Assembly: GCF_028823635.1 (NCBI RefSeq)
Contig: NZ_JAPEHU010000003.1
Location: 1-64,000, forward strand
From: Demequina sp. B12
GTDB lineage: Bacteria > Actinomycetota > Actinomycetes > Actinomycetales > Demequinaceae
Reading direction: 5' to 3'
Length of the DNA: 64,000 nucleotides
Under the pieces are notes generated by a model, which was not told where the DNA came from, ran no database searches, and saw only the letters and a list, made by a program, of their open reading frames with translations. Every line of letters starts with the position of its first letter. The first letter of the stretch is position 1. Made by a program: the position numbers and the translations under genes. Positions 39,119-49,309 of this stretch are shown one piece after another.

Positions 39119-41722
39119 CTACCGCAGCTGCGCCCCGAAGCCTTCAGCAGCCGCCGCAATGATCGCCTCGCGCACCGCGAGCACCTCGTCGCCAGACAGG
39201 GTGTGGTCGGCGGCACGCAGACGCACGTTGACGGCAACGGACTTGAGTCCTTCGCCAATCTGTTCGCCTTCGTAGACGTCAAAGACTGTGGCGTCTTCCA
39301 CGACGTCTCCCCCGGCGGCGCGTACAGCCGCAACGAGATCGCCAGCAGCGACATCGGCCGCCACCACGAACGCGAAGTCTTCCTTCGCGACCACCTGCTG
39401 CGACACGGGGACAGCACGCGAAATGGCACCCTCACCCTCGTCGATCAGCGGGTCGAGCACCACCTCGAAGGCCACGGAACGGGCCGGCAGGCCCAGCGTC
39501 TCGCAGACCTTGGGGTGAAGCTCACCCGCGTGGCCCACGAACTCGCCTCCATGCAACCAGTACGTGGCTCCGCGACCCGGGTGCCACGGCATCCGCGCAC
39601 CCTGAGTAACCGTGACCTCAACCCCAGTGGCACGCACCACGCGTTCCACAGCGGCCAAAGCATCGGCCCAACCCCAGGCACTGGCGTGGCCGTTCCAGCC
39701 CGCACGCACCCGGTTGCCGGCCATGATGCCGCCCACCCGTCGCTTCTGACCGGGGAGGGCCTCGTTCAAGCGAGTGATCTCTTCCGGAGTGATACGACCA
39801 TCCGAGAGGTCGGCCACATGCACGTCGCCGATGGAACTTGCCTGGTAGGCACGTCCCAACTCGTATACGGCGATGTCCTGTTCGCCGCGGCCCAAGTTGA
39901 CCTTGACGGCATCGACCAGCGACGCGAGCATCGTGGTGCGCATGAGCGGCTGCTCCGCAGACAGCGGGTTCGCCAACCGCACCACGTCGCGGCGGGGGTC
40001 AACGTCCGGAATCCCCAACTCATCGAGGCGGGACTCCGCGATGAACGGATATGTGAGCACCTCAGTCATGCCTGATTCGGCAAGGGTGCGCGCCACCGCA
40101 CGGCGCACTCGCTGCCCGTGGGTCAGGCCACGTCCCGGGGGCGCTACCGGAAGCACGGATGGCAGGTTGTCGTAGCCGCGCAGACGCGCCACTTCTTCCA
40201 CCAAGTTGACGGGAGTTTCGATGTCGGGACGCCACGTCGGCGGCGTGACCAGCAGCGACTCGTAGTCGCGGTCCACCACGCAGCCCACCTCTTCGAGCGC
40301 TGCCACAACCTCATCTGGGCTGTACTCGACGCCCACAATCGTGGACGGGAACGCGATATCCATCGCGATCGGCTGAGGCGCCACAACCGTGTCGAGATCC
40401 GTGTACACGTCCTCGATCTCGCCGCCGCCGAACTCCTGCATCAACCCCAGAGCACGCTCGACTGCAGCGACCTGCAACCGCGTGTCGACTCCACGCTCGA
40501 AACGACGCGATGCTTCCGAGCCCAGCTTGTGACGGCGTGCGGTGCGCGCAATCGTGATGGGGTCAAAGTGAGCGGCCTCCAACAGGATGTCGGTGGTCGA
40601 GTCAGAGACCTCAGTCTCCGCGCCACCCATCACACCGGCCAGGCCAATGGGACGAGCACCGTGGCCACCGACGGAATCTGTGATCAGCAGGTCTTCTGTC
40701 GACAACTCACGCGTCGCATCGTCCAAGGTGGTGAGCTTCTCACCGGCATTGGCGCGACGGACTACGATCGGCTCCGTCAGCGTGCCCAGATCGTAGGCGT
40801 GCAGCGGCTGACCCAGTTCGAGCATCACATAGTTGGTGACATCCACCGCCAGCGAGATGGGGCGCATGCCGGCCTGGTCCAGGCGTCGCTTCATCCACGC
40901 AGGGGCCTCAGCAGTGGCGTCGAAGCCCCGCAGTCGGCGCGCCACAAACCGGTCGCAGCCCACACGGTCACGCACAGGTGCCTGGTCCTCGATCGCCACA
41001 GCGAAGCCATCGCCCGCAGTTCCGGTGACCGCAACGTCAGCCGGGTCCCGGAACTCCTGGCCCGTGGAGTGGCTGTACTCACGTGCGACACCGCGCACGG
41101 AGAAGCTGTAGCCGCGGTCTGGGGTCACGTTGATTTCCAGGGTGGACTCGTCCAGACCCAACAGGGAAATGGCCGATGCTCCGGGCACCAGGTCAGCTTC
41201 GCTCACCAGATCGGGGAACGTGACCTGGGACTCGCCTGACGGCGACGCCAGCACGATGATGCCGTCGTGGTCCTCACCTAGTCCGAGTTCCTTCGACGAG
41301 CAGATCATGCCGTCAGACCAGTGCCCGTATGTTTTGCGTCCACCGATGTGGAAGTCACCTGGCAGTACTCCACCGGGAAGGATGCACACCACAAAGTCGC
41401 CTTCGTGGAAGTTGTGGGCACCGCACACGATGCCCTTGGAGGCCGGGTATTCCTCCTTGTTGTCAGGCTTGTGCCCTGGGCCAGCAGGATCGTTGTGCTC
41501 CCCTACGTCAACACGGCAGTAGTTCACCGTCTTGCCGTTGGAAGCAACTTCCTTGACGAGCGTCATCACGCGGCCAATAACGAGCGGGCCCGAAACGCCG
41601 CCGCCCTCGATGCCTTCTTCTTCCAGGCCAACCTTGGCGAGCGCGGCAGCGACATCGTCAGCGGTGTGACCCTCGACCAGGTCGACGGACTCTTGCAACC
41701 ACTTGAGTGGAATCTTGGGCAC
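39119..41722 (-). CDS. pheT: Phenylalanyl-tRNA synthetase beta subunit
   Basis: Beta chain of the (alpha-beta)2 enzyme that charges tRNA-Phe. The 867-residue protein starts with MPKIPLKWLQESVDL, has an EMAP/OB tRNA-binding domain (about residues 40-160), the B3/B4 editing domain (about 220-400), B5 and a C-terminal FDX-ACB anticodon-binding domain (last 95 residues). The GTG start at 41722 follows GGAGAT, two nucleotides after the pheS stop, so the subunits are made together. Confidence 0.96.
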   Translation of the reverse strand: MPKIPLKWLQESVDLVEGHTADDVAAALAKVGLEEEGIEGGGVSGPLVIGRVMTLVKEVASNGKTVNYCRVDVGEHNDPAGPGHKPDNKEEYPASKGIVCGAHNFHEGDFVVCILPGGVLPGDFHIGGRKTYGHWSDGMICSSKELGLGEDHDGIIVLASPSGESQVTFPDLVSEADLVPGASAISLLGLDESTLEINVTPDRGYSFSVRGVAREYSHSTGQEFRDPADVAVTGTAGDGFAVAIEDQAPVRDRVGCDRFVARRLRGFDATAEAPAWMKRRLDQAGMRPISLAVDVTNYVMLELGQPLHAYDLGTLTEPIVVRRANAGEKLTTLDDATRELSTEDLLITDSVGGHGARPIGLAGVMGGAETEVSDSTTDILLEAAHFDPITIARTARRHKLGSEASRRFERGVDTRLQVAAVERALGLMQEFGGGEIEDVYTDLDTVVAPQPIAMDIAFPSTIVGVEYSPDEVVAALEEVGCVVDRDYESLLVTPPTWRPDIETPVNLVEEVARLRGYDNLPSVLPVAPPGRGLTHGQRVRRAVARTLAESGMTEVLTYPFIAESRLDELGIPDVDPRRDVVRLANPLSAEQPLMRTTMLASLVDAVKVNLGRGEQDIAVYELGRAYQASSIGDVHVADLSDGRITPEEITRLNEALPGQKRRVGGIMAGNRVRAGWNGHASAWGWADALAAVERVVRATGVEVTVTQGARMPWHPGRGATYWLHGGEFVGHAGELHPKVCETLGLPARSVAFEVVLDPLIDEGEGAISRAVPVSQQVVAKEDFAFVVAADVAAGDLVAAVRAAGGDVVEDATVFDVYEGEQIGEGLKSVAVNVRLRAADHTLSGDEVLAVREAIIAAAAEGFGAQLR

Positions 41723-41724
41723 GT

Positions 41725-42852
<1,128 letters not shown>

Positions 42853-42896
42853 CTACCGGCGCAGGCAGGCGCGTACGCGGGCCCGGCCACAAGCGA

Positions 42897-42919
42897 AGCC
42901 CGGAGGGTCTCTCCGGGCT
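42897..42919 (-). terminator. Attenuator-like hairpin in the pheST leader
   Basis: AGCCCGGAG/CTCCGGGCT form a perfect 9-bp stem with a five-base loop; the leader-ORF stop codon overlaps the first bases of its 5' arm. The 5' arm can also pair with the downstream GGCCGGGCCC block (42880-42889), giving two exclusive structures. No T-tract follows. Confidence 0.5.
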
Positions 42920-43016
42920 ACATAAAGGGCGAAGGTGCAGGGCGCAACGGCGCTCCCGACTCCCCCACCATGCGAACACGCTGCGCATTGGCTGCGGGGC
43001 GGTCGCTGATGCTCAT
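42918..43016 (-). CDS. Predicted leader peptide of pheST
   Basis: 32-codon ORF beginning MSISDRPAANAQRVRMVG and ending in SPFM before TAG. Its only Phe codon is the rare TTT, two codons before the stop and directly in front of the hairpin at 42897-42919. The ATG lies six nucleotides behind a TATGCT -10 box (43023-43028), so the mRNA would be leaderless. The layout fits ribosome-mediated attenuation by charged tRNA-Phe, though with a single Phe codon. Confidence 0.5.
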   Translation of the reverse strand: MSISDRPAANAQRVRMVGESGAPLRPAPSPFM

Positions 43017-43022
43017 ACGCCC

Positions 43023-43028
43023 AGCATA
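43023..43028 (-). promoter_or_regulatory. -10 box of the pheST transcript
   Basis: TATGCT on the minus strand, six nucleotides before the leader ATG at 43016. It overlaps the gap after the membrane-protein gene that stops at 43042. The -35 region is weak. Confidence 0.5.
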
Positions 43029-43041
43029 CCGCTCGGGCACA

Positions 43042-43494
43042 TCACCCCAGGAGGCCACCCAGTACCGCAACGATGACTCCTCCGGCGACCGTATTGACCA
43101 GCGGCAGCGCGATCCGCAGCGGCTTGGGCATGGCGACGTTCTTCACGACCAGTACCGAGACAAAGAACAACACGAGGCCCAAGAACAATCCGACCAAGGT
43201 CAGACTCAGCGTCAGAAGAAGCGGCGCGAACATCACCACTTTCTCAAGGACCGATGCGTGGGCACCAAAGCGGTAGACCTCCGTGCCGTTCCACCACAGG
43301 GTCTGGAAGCCCGGAAGCAGGCCCCGCGCACGGAGTTCGGTCTCGCCGCCCTTCGCAGGAATGGGCCATGCTCCCTTGCGGCGAGACACAGGCTCACCGT
43401 TGAGCAGCACCTTGTAGAAGATCCCTTGTGCTCCTTGAACCTGGGTGGTGCCGCGAGCGCCTGGAAGACTGAGGTCCGCGAGTTCGTTTGTCAT
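43042..43494 (-). CDS. Membrane protein, unknown function
   Basis: 150-residue protein. The N-terminal half is soluble and beta-rich, with KVLLNGEPVSRRKGAWPIP and a Trp pair (LWWNG); two strong membrane helices follow (about residues 88-116 and 128-150). No family recognised. ATG at 43494 follows AGTAGGT. It lies between the diguanylate cyclase genes and pheST on the same strand. Confidence 0.6.
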   Translation of the reverse strand: MTNELADLSLPGARGTTQVQGAQGIFYKVLLNGEPVSRRKGAWPIPAKGGETELRARGLLPGFQTLWWNGTEVYRFGAHASVLEKVVMFAPLLLTLSLTLVGLFLGLVLFFVSVLVVKNVAMPKPLRIALPLVNTVAGGVIVAVLGGLLG

Positions 43495-43527
43495 TGCTAC
43501 CTACTTTCTGCTGAGAAGGTACCAACG

Positions 43528-45156
43528 TCATGTTTCGTCTGAGTGACGGTCCTGGTGCAGGTCCGATGCTGCGCTACCGTCGCCGTACACACGACCCTTG
43601 GTGGTGCGTTTCCCCTCGACCAAGCGAGCATCGGCCAGCGTCAACAAATCTTCTAACTCGCCCCGTTCGCCCGGCTCGATCACCGCAAATCCCGCGGTCA
43701 CCCCCACCGAGGACGCTGCCGGTGATACCGATCGCGCGGCGGACTCCACGGCATCCCGGAGACGTTCAACCAGTCCCCATGCGTCGTCGCGGTGGCGGAT
43801 ACTGTGCGCCATCACGAACTCGTCGCCTCCGAACCGTGAAGCAACGTCACGGCCACGCGTCGACGCACGCATCGCAGTTGCGGCGGCGACGAGCGCTTTG
43901 TCGCCTTCCTCGTGTCCTGCGGTGTCGTTCAGTGCTTTGAAGTTGTCCAGGTCGAGCGCTGTGATCACGACAGCGTCGCCATGCTCGGAGGCCCGGTCCA
44001 TCAGGCGCGACGCGCGCGCCCGGAACTCCGAACGTTTCACCAGACCTGTCAGATCATCGCGCACCGCGTTTTCGCGCAGCCGCTTGAGCGGCCGGCGTAC
44101 TCGCCACACCAGGACCGCCGCGAGGATCGTTGCCAGCAGAGAGTACGCGGCAATCCACGCCAACTGATTGCGGGTGTCCCCCAGTCCTGAGGACAACGCG
44201 GCGTCGTCGGATGCCATATGGATGTACCAATCCACGTTGTCGTCTGCGGGAAAAGTCTGGTCCAAGATCAGTTGGTCGCCGTCCACCGTGAAGCGGGTCT
44301 GGTCCCGCCCTGGCGGCGGTGGGTCCACATCAATCCCCAGGTCAGCCGCATGGGGAGTCTGACCAGACTCGACCACCCACTCCATCATCGCGGCGGTGTA
44401 CTCGGAAGGAACCGCGATCAGTTGGGAGTCCTCTGACAGTACGAAGGCCTCCGCTCCCGCGCCTACGGGCAGGTCGTCAAGCACATCGCCCAAGGTGTCC
44501 AGACTGAGGTCTGCGCCGATCACCGCGATGGGATCAGAACTCGGTGTTTCGCGTGCCGCGATCGCAACAGAAACTAAGGGATCACGCCCAATGAAATCCA
44601 CGTAGGGGTCAGTCCACTCGACCGTGCGACTTGCAATCCCAGCCTCATACCAGGGCCGCGTACGAGGGTCGTAATCCGTTTCGATCACTTCCGGGTCAGT
44701 CAACGGCGACAGCAACGCGTCGAACCGCTGAGACGTGACTTCCCCTGGCTCAGAGCTGTAGCGAGACAGATACCCGCCCCCGTCCCGTTGGATCAGAGCG
44801 ACGCGACCATCGGGCCAGCCCACATACATGGCGCGCACGTCCGGGAGCGCAAGCATTCGCTGGTACATCGCTCCCACCAGCTCGACATCATCAGGGGTTT
44901 CACTGCCTCGTGTCATTTGCAGCGCTGTCGTGACAACTGCGCTCTCAGCCAGGTCTGCATAGCGCGCGACCCGTTCAAGGGTGAGGTCCCCTACATACGA
45001 GTAGGTGTCTTGCGCCGCGCGTTCCAGTTGGCGGTCAGCAGCAACCGCAAAGAACACCGTGGCAGCGCCTTGGACGACCGCAATCGATGCGATCAGCACA
45101 AGCGCAAGCAGGTACCCACGTGACTTTGTCAGCCGCCACCTGCGCTTGATGCTCAT
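43528..45156 (-). CDS. dCACHE-GGDEF diguanylate cyclase
   Basis: 542-residue membrane signalling protein that makes cyclic di-GMP. A first membrane helix (residues 14-37), an extracellular dCACHE sensor with the family motif YDPRTRPWY near residue 165, a second helix near residue 338 and a C-terminal GGDEF domain are present. The active site is FGGDEF, and RGRD five residues before it is the product-inhibition I-site. It is a paralogue in tandem with the upstream gene. ATG at 45156 follows TAGGGT/AGGGTG. The ligand is unknown. Confidence 0.92.
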   Translation of the reverse strand: MSIKRRWRLTKSRGYLLALVLIASIAVVQGAATVFFAVAADRQLERAAQDTYSYVGDLTLERVARYADLAESAVVTTALQMTRGSETPDDVELVGAMYQRMLALPDVRAMYVGWPDGRVALIQRDGGGYLSRYSSEPGEVTSQRFDALLSPLTDPEVIETDYDPRTRPWYEAGIASRTVEWTDPYVDFIGRDPLVSVAIAARETPSSDPIAVIGADLSLDTLGDVLDDLPVGAGAEAFVLSEDSQLIAVPSEYTAAMMEWVVESGQTPHAADLGIDVDPPPPGRDQTRFTVDGDQLILDQTFPADDNVDWYIHMASDDAALSSGLGDTRNQLAWIAAYSLLATILAAVLVWRVRRPLKRLRENAVRDDLTGLVKRSEFRARASRLMDRASEHGDAVVITALDLDNFKALNDTAGHEEGDKALVAAATAMRASTRGRDVASRFGGDEFVMAHSIRHRDDAWGLVERLRDAVESAARSVSPAASSVGVTAGFAVIEPGERGELEDLLTLADARLVEGKRTTKGRVYGDGSAASDLHQDRHSDET

Positions 45157-45211
45157 ACTTCACCCTACGCACATCACGCCTGACACCAGGCCAGATGGCG
45201 TGTGGAATCAC

Positions 45212-46822
45212 TCACGACACAGCAGGCGCCACAGGACCGTGAACACACCCTTTGCACTGGGCCTTCCCTGCAACCAGGATCTCATCCGCCGCGAGCAGCA
45301 AGTCCTCAACCGAGTCAGTACCTGCAGTATCGACTGACAAGCCGATGGTCACGCCCACCATGCTCGAACCCGGCACGTCCCTGTGCATGCGCTCCACCAA
45401 ACGTTCGCGAAGACGCTGGGCGCTTGCCACGGCCTGCTCGGGCGAATCCACAGCGAGCAGGAACGCAAACTCGTCTCCGCCGAGTCGGGCTACCACGTCC
45501 GTGGCACGCGTCCCTTCCTGGAGCGCCTTCCCCACCGCGACAAGTGCAGCGTCACCAGAGTCGTGCCCGCATTCATCATTCAGCAACTTGAAGTTGTCGA
45601 GGTCGAGGACTCCCCCCGCGACCACTGCGCCGCGCGTGTGAGCCAATGCCAGCATCGGCTTGGCGAGTTCGTCGAGCTTGCGACGGTTCGGCAGACCTGT
45701 CAGTGGATCCGTCGACGCAGCCTTCTGAAGGCGCACGAGCGGCCCACGCATGAACCAGAGCAAGAGGCCTGCAACAGAACCCGCGACCACCGTGCCGATC
45801 GCAAGCCACACCAGCGTCTTTTGGACACTGTCAAGGCCGTCCGATACCGCTTTGTGTGACGCCTCAATGTGGATCTGCCATGGCAAGCCTGTGGATTCAT
45901 CGACTCCAACGTCGAGTACGACGCCCGCGGGGCTGATGGTGGCGCGTGTCTCCCCCGACTCAAGCGCGGTGTCCGCGATCGTGATGCCTAGGTCAGACGT
46001 GCATGCCACGGCAGAGTTATCAGCAATCCATTGGTCGAGGTCATACGACGAGTCCGATTGGGTGGCGACGATCGCGCCCCCGTTCGCAACAACGTAGGCC
46101 TCCGCACCTTCGCCATACGGAACCTCATCGAGCGCCTCGGACAACTGGGAAGTGTCGACCTCGACTGAGACCACCGCGAGGATGTTGCGCAGGTCATCCC
46201 GTGCAGCCTGCGACGCCATCACCACCGTTGACTCGAGATCTGTGCTGATCTCCGGCTCCTGCCACACCACCGGCGTGTGATACGAGGCGATGCGGTACCA
46301 CTCTTCGTCCAGGACGTCGTAACTCGAGACAAAACGCTTCGAGGAAATCAGACTCCAGAACTGGCTGTACGTGGCGTGGTACGCGACCGTTCCCTCGTCC
46401 CCCCAATGGTGTGTCACCGAGTACTTTGTCGAGCCAGGAATCCGCGAGACCTTGTAGTACGACCCATCGCGCCACGCAATTGTGATCGACTGTAGTTCCG
46501 GCGTCTGGGACAACTGGCTGTACAGAGTGCGGCCCACTTGGGTGAACACGTCCGGGGTGCCGTGGTCGGCCGCCTCGATCTGATCGACGGTGGATTCAAG
46601 AGTGTGCTGCCCAGAGTGAGCAAAGTGACGCACCTTTTCCGCGGTCAACTCACCTACGTACTCCAGGGTCTGCAACTGCGCACGCTCGGTGTACTTGCTG
46701 AGGACTACAGCGCCTGCGGCAACGGACGTGACCAGGATCCCCAGGATCACCAAGACCACTACGAGGGCAACACGAAAGCCCCGCCCAGAAGCGGGGAACA
46801 TTTCGACCCATCGGTGTGCCAC
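45212..46822 (-). CDS. Membrane GGDEF diguanylate cyclase, tandem paralogue
   Basis: 536-residue protein with the same plan as its neighbour: one helix near residues 17-39, an extracellular CACHE-like sensor with EEWYRIASYHTPVVW, a second helix near residue 335, and a GGDEF domain with LGGDEF and the I-site RATD five residues before it. The start is uncertain (GTG at 46822 or ATG at 46801). A TGTGA-N6-TCACA site lies 46 nt upstream, suggesting cAMP-receptor control of c-di-GMP synthesis. Confidence 0.9.
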   Translation of the reverse strand: MAHRWVEMFPASGRGFRVALVVVLVILGILVTSVAAGAVVLSKYTERAQLQTLEYVGELTAEKVRHFAHSGQHTLESTVDQIEAADHGTPDVFTQVGRTLYSQLSQTPELQSITIAWRDGSYYKVSRIPGSTKYSVTHHWGDEGTVAYHATYSQFWSLISSKRFVSSYDVLDEEWYRIASYHTPVVWQEPEISTDLESTVVMASQAARDDLRNILAVVSVEVDTSQLSEALDEVPYGEGAEAYVVANGGAIVATQSDSSYDLDQWIADNSAVACTSDLGITIADTALESGETRATISPAGVVLDVGVDESTGLPWQIHIEASHKAVSDGLDSVQKTLVWLAIGTVVAGSVAGLLLWFMRGPLVRLQKAASTDPLTGLPNRRKLDELAKPMLALAHTRGAVVAGGVLDLDNFKLLNDECGHDSGDAALVAVGKALQEGTRATDVVARLGGDEFAFLLAVDSPEQAVASAQRLRERLVERMHRDVPGSSMVGVTIGLSVDTAGTDSVEDLLLAADEILVAGKAQCKGCVHGPVAPAVS

Positions 46823-46867
46823 ATTCCACGTTAGGCAGAGAAACCTACCAGGCGGTCACAGTTGGGG

Positions 46868-46883
46868 TGTGAGCGTTATCACA
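46868..46883. promoter_or_regulatory. CRP/GlxR-like binding site
   Basis: TGTGAGCGTTATCACA matches TGTGA-N6-TCACA perfectly, the consensus of CRP and of actinobacterial GlxR. It lies between trmH and the GGDEF gene and upstream of the latter. A weaker copy (two mismatches) is at 45201-45216 in front of the second GGDEF gene. Confidence 0.65.
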
Positions 46884-46925
46884 ATGCGCGGTTCGTCACA
46901 CGCCCAGCGCCACCGCAGTGGGACT

Positions 46926-47777
46926 TTAGTCCCTCTCGGAGTGGTGCTGCGCCTGGGCCGAGGCGTACAGGCAGACACTGGCGGCAGTCGCGAGATTCAA
47001 GCTCTCAGCACGTCCATAGATGGGGATCCGCACCACCGAGTCCACGAGCGACAACTCATCTTCGCTAAAGCCCCAGGCCTCATTGCCGAAGACCCACGCT
47101 GTCGGAGCAGACATCGCCGAAGCGTCAGCAGCGCCGTCTCCCAACGTCGCCTCACCGGAACCGTCAGCCGCCCACACCTGCAGGCCAGCCTGAGACAGTG
47201 CACCCAGAGCATCCTCGAAAGGCAAGGAACGGACCACTGGCAGGTGGAACAGGCTTCCTGCGGTAGCTCGCACCACCTTGGGGTTTGAGATGTCAACGCA
47301 TTGGCCAGCGAGCACCACGGCATCGGCACCCGCAGCATCAGCGGCACGGATGACCGTGCCCGCATTGCCGGGGTCTCTCACGTTGCTCAACACCGCAACA
47401 AGGCGCGGCTTGGCAGCGATCACATCGTCGAGCGAAACGCCCGAGTCGTCCATCACCGCCACGATGCCCTGAGCATCAGAACTCATGGCGTCCAGCACCT
47501 CAGGGGTGCCCACGTGAACGTAGCGATCTGCGGCAAGTGCGGCTTCGGCTACGTCACGATAGCGGTCCAGGGCAGCCTCAGTGACGTAGAGGTCCCGCAC
47601 ACGTTCCACGGCGTAGTGCACCGCTTCACGCACTGACTGCGGCCCTTCCACCAACAATGCGCCTGCCCGGGAACGCGCAGAACGCCCCGCAAGAGCGGCG
47701 ACCTTCTTCACGCGCTCCGCCTTGACGTTAGTCAAGGAGAGCTGGAGGTCGTACGTTCCTGCGGGGCGTCCTGTCAT
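46926..47777 (-). CDS. TrmH/SpoU-family RNA methyltransferase
   Basis: 283-residue SPOUT methyltransferase using S-adenosylmethionine on rRNA or tRNA ribose. The three family motifs are present: NVRDPGNAGTVIRAADAAG near residue 150, FGNEAWGFS near residue 235 and VRIPIYGRAESLNLATAASV near residue 250, which form the knot and cofactor site. The N-terminal substrate-binding domain is present too. It follows rplT by 11 nt, so it is part of the infC-rpmI-rplT operon; such coupling is common. Confidence 0.93.
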   Translation of the reverse strand: MTGRPAGTYDLQLSLTNVKAERVKKVAALAGRSARSRAGALLVEGPQSVREAVHYAVERVRDLYVTEAALDRYRDVAEAALAADRYVHVGTPEVLDAMSSDAQGIVAVMDDSGVSLDDVIAAKPRLVAVLSNVRDPGNAGTVIRAADAAGADAVVLAGQCVDISNPKVVRATAGSLFHLPVVRSLPFEDALGALSQAGLQVWAADGSGEATLGDGAADASAMSAPTAWVFGNEAWGFSEDELSLVDSVVRIPIYGRAESLNLATAASVCLYASAQAQHHSERD

Positions 47778-47788
47778 ACCTGTATCGC

Positions 47789-48169
47789 TTACGCGGCGGG
47801 CGCGTTCACGTCCGCGGGGAGCGCCTTCTTGGCGGTCTCCACGAGGGCGGCGAATGCAGCCTCGTCGTTCACAGCGAGTTCAGCCAGCATGCGACGGTCA
47901 ACCTCAATCTCAGCAGCCTTCAGGCCCTGGATAAAGCGGTTGTAGGTCATGCCGTTCGCGCGAGCTGCGGCGTTGATGCGCTGGATCCACAGCTTGCGGA
48001 AGTCACCCTTGCGCTTACGGCGGTCGCCGTAGGCGTACACCATAGAGTGGGTGACCTGCTCCTTAGCCTTGCGGTAAAGGCGCGAGCGCTGACCGCGGTA
48101 ACCAGCGGCCCGCTCGAGGGTGCTGCGGCGCTTCTTCTGGGCGTTTACTGCCCGCTTGACGCGTGCCAT
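47789..48169 (-). CDS. rplT: Ribosomal protein bL20
   Basis: 126-residue large-subunit protein needed early in 50S assembly; it can also repress its own operon in some bacteria. The basic N-terminus [15 protein letters not shown] and the block [14 protein letters not shown] are typical. ATG follows AAGGAG. Order infC-rpmI-rplT is the standard IF3 operon. Confidence 0.98.
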   Translation of the reverse strand: MARVKRAVNAQKKRRSTLERAAGYRGQRSRLYRKAKEQVTHSMVYAYGDRRKRKGDFRKLWIQRINAAARANGMTYNRFIQGLKAAEIEVDRRMLAELAVNDEAAFAALVETAKKALPADVNAPAA

Positions 48170-48195
48170 GTCTTACTCCTTGCGTTAAACGGGCG

Positions 48196-48390
48196 TTACT
48201 CGCCCAGCAGCTTCTTGATCTTCTTCGAGTCGGCGTCCGACAGGATCGCCGCACCGGCGACGCGGCGCTTACGCGAGGAGGTCTTCTCCTCGAACTTGTG
48301 CACGTTCATGGCGTGAGCGTGCTTCACCTTGCCGGTGCCAGTGAGCTTGAAGCGCTTCTTGGCGCCCGAGTGGGTCTTGTTCTTCGGCAT
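48196..48390 (-). CDS. rpmI: Ribosomal protein bL35
   Basis: 64-residue large-subunit protein. The family start MPKNKTHSGAKKRFKLTGTG and a basic C-terminus are clear. ATG follows GGAAGGG. It lies between infC and rplT. Confidence 0.98.
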   Translation of the reverse strand: MPKNKTHSGAKKRFKLTGTGKVKHAHAMNVHKFEEKTSSRKRRVAGAAILSDADSKKIKKLLGE

Positions 48391-48455
48391 GACTGCCCTT
48401 CCTTGACATCAGGTCCTCCGCCGCTGGTGTGGGCGTCGGACGCGTCTTAAACCGA

Positions 48456-49079
48456 CTACTCGCCGGACGACTTCTTGGCGGCCTTAGTGGCCGCACGCTC
48501 TTCACGCTCGGCGACGGCCGCGGCCTTCGCCGCTTCACGCGCCTGGCGCTGCTCTTCCTTGGCTTCCGCCTTCTTCTTCAGCGGGCCCAAGACGAGCGAC
48601 ATGTTGCGCCCCTCCTGCGAGGGTGCATTTTCGACGACTCCGTAGTCCTGAAGTTCATCCGCCAGCTTCATCAGCAAGCGGCGGCCCATCTCAGGACGCG
48701 ACTGCTCACGACCGCGGAACATGATCGTGACCTTGACCTTGTCGCCGCCCTTGAGGAAGCGGATGACGTGGCCCTTCTTGGTCTCATAGTCATGCTCGTC
48801 GATCTTGAGACGGAAGCGCATCTCCTTGATTTCCGTGTTGGCCTGGTTGCGCCGGGCCTCACGTGCCTTCACGGCCGCCTCGTACTTGAACTTTCCGTAG
48901 TCCATGAGCTTGACGACCGGCGGGCGCGAGTTCGGAGCGACCTCGACCAGGTCGAGTTCGGCTTCCTGCGCCAGACGGAGCGCATCCTCGATACGGACAA
49001 TGCCGACCTGTTCGCCCTGGGGGCCGACAAGGCGGACCTCAGGAACGCGGATGCGATCGTTGATGCGGGGCTCGTTGAT
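48456..49079 (-). CDS. infC: Translation initiation factor IF-3, AUC start
   Basis: Binds the 30S subunit, blocks premature 50S joining and proofreads the start codon. The 207-residue protein has the N-domain [17 protein letters not shown], the linker helix and the C-domain with [17 protein letters not shown], plus a Lys/Ala/Glu-rich tail. No ATG/GTG/TTG has a ribosome site at the family N-terminus; AUC at 49079 follows GAAGGAG at five nucleotides and fits exactly. A non-AUG start on infC is the known autoregulation device (AUU in E. coli). A GTG at 49110 without ribosome site is the alternative. Confidence 0.9.
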   Translation of the reverse strand: MNEPRINDRIRVPEVRLVGPQGEQVGIVRIEDALRLAQEAELDLVEVAPNSRPPVVKLMDYGKFKYEAAVKAREARRNQANTEIKEMRFRLKIDEHDYETKKGHVIRFLKGGDKVKVTIMFRGREQSRPEMGRRLLMKLADELQDYGVVENAPSQEGRNMSLVLGPLKKKAEAKEEQRQAREAAKAAAVAEREERAATKAAKKSSGE

Positions 49080-49126
49080 GGTGGCTCCTTCAAAGATGAA
49101 CGTTTGCACGGTAGCCGTCGGGCAAG

Positions 49127-49158
49127 AAAAAAGACCCTCACCCGAACACGAGCGAAGG
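49127..49158 (-). terminator. Attenuator terminator in the infC leader
   Basis: On the minus strand CCTTCGCTC and GGGTGAGGG pair over nine positions (three wobbles) with a six-base loop, directly followed by TCTTTTTTC. It is the cleanest T-tract terminator in the window and lies 48 nt before the infC start, so it must attenuate the operon rather than end a gene. Confidence 0.65.
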
Positions 49159-49309
49159 CCACCGTCAAGTCTCAGCGAACCCGTACGATTAAGCACGTTC
49201 ACACCGTGACCTGGGACCCCGGCCCAACAACTGGACCTAGGGTGGGAGGTGGACTCCACTTGCGCGCCGGGATACTTGTTCCCGACCGGTCGACTCACAA
49301 GGATAACAG

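Noticed and set aside
42897-42919. tRNA remnant sharing CTCCGGGCTACATA with 30604-30616
   Set aside because: The shared string is short, no cloverleaf or TTCGA loop is present at either place, and both are explained by local hairpins.
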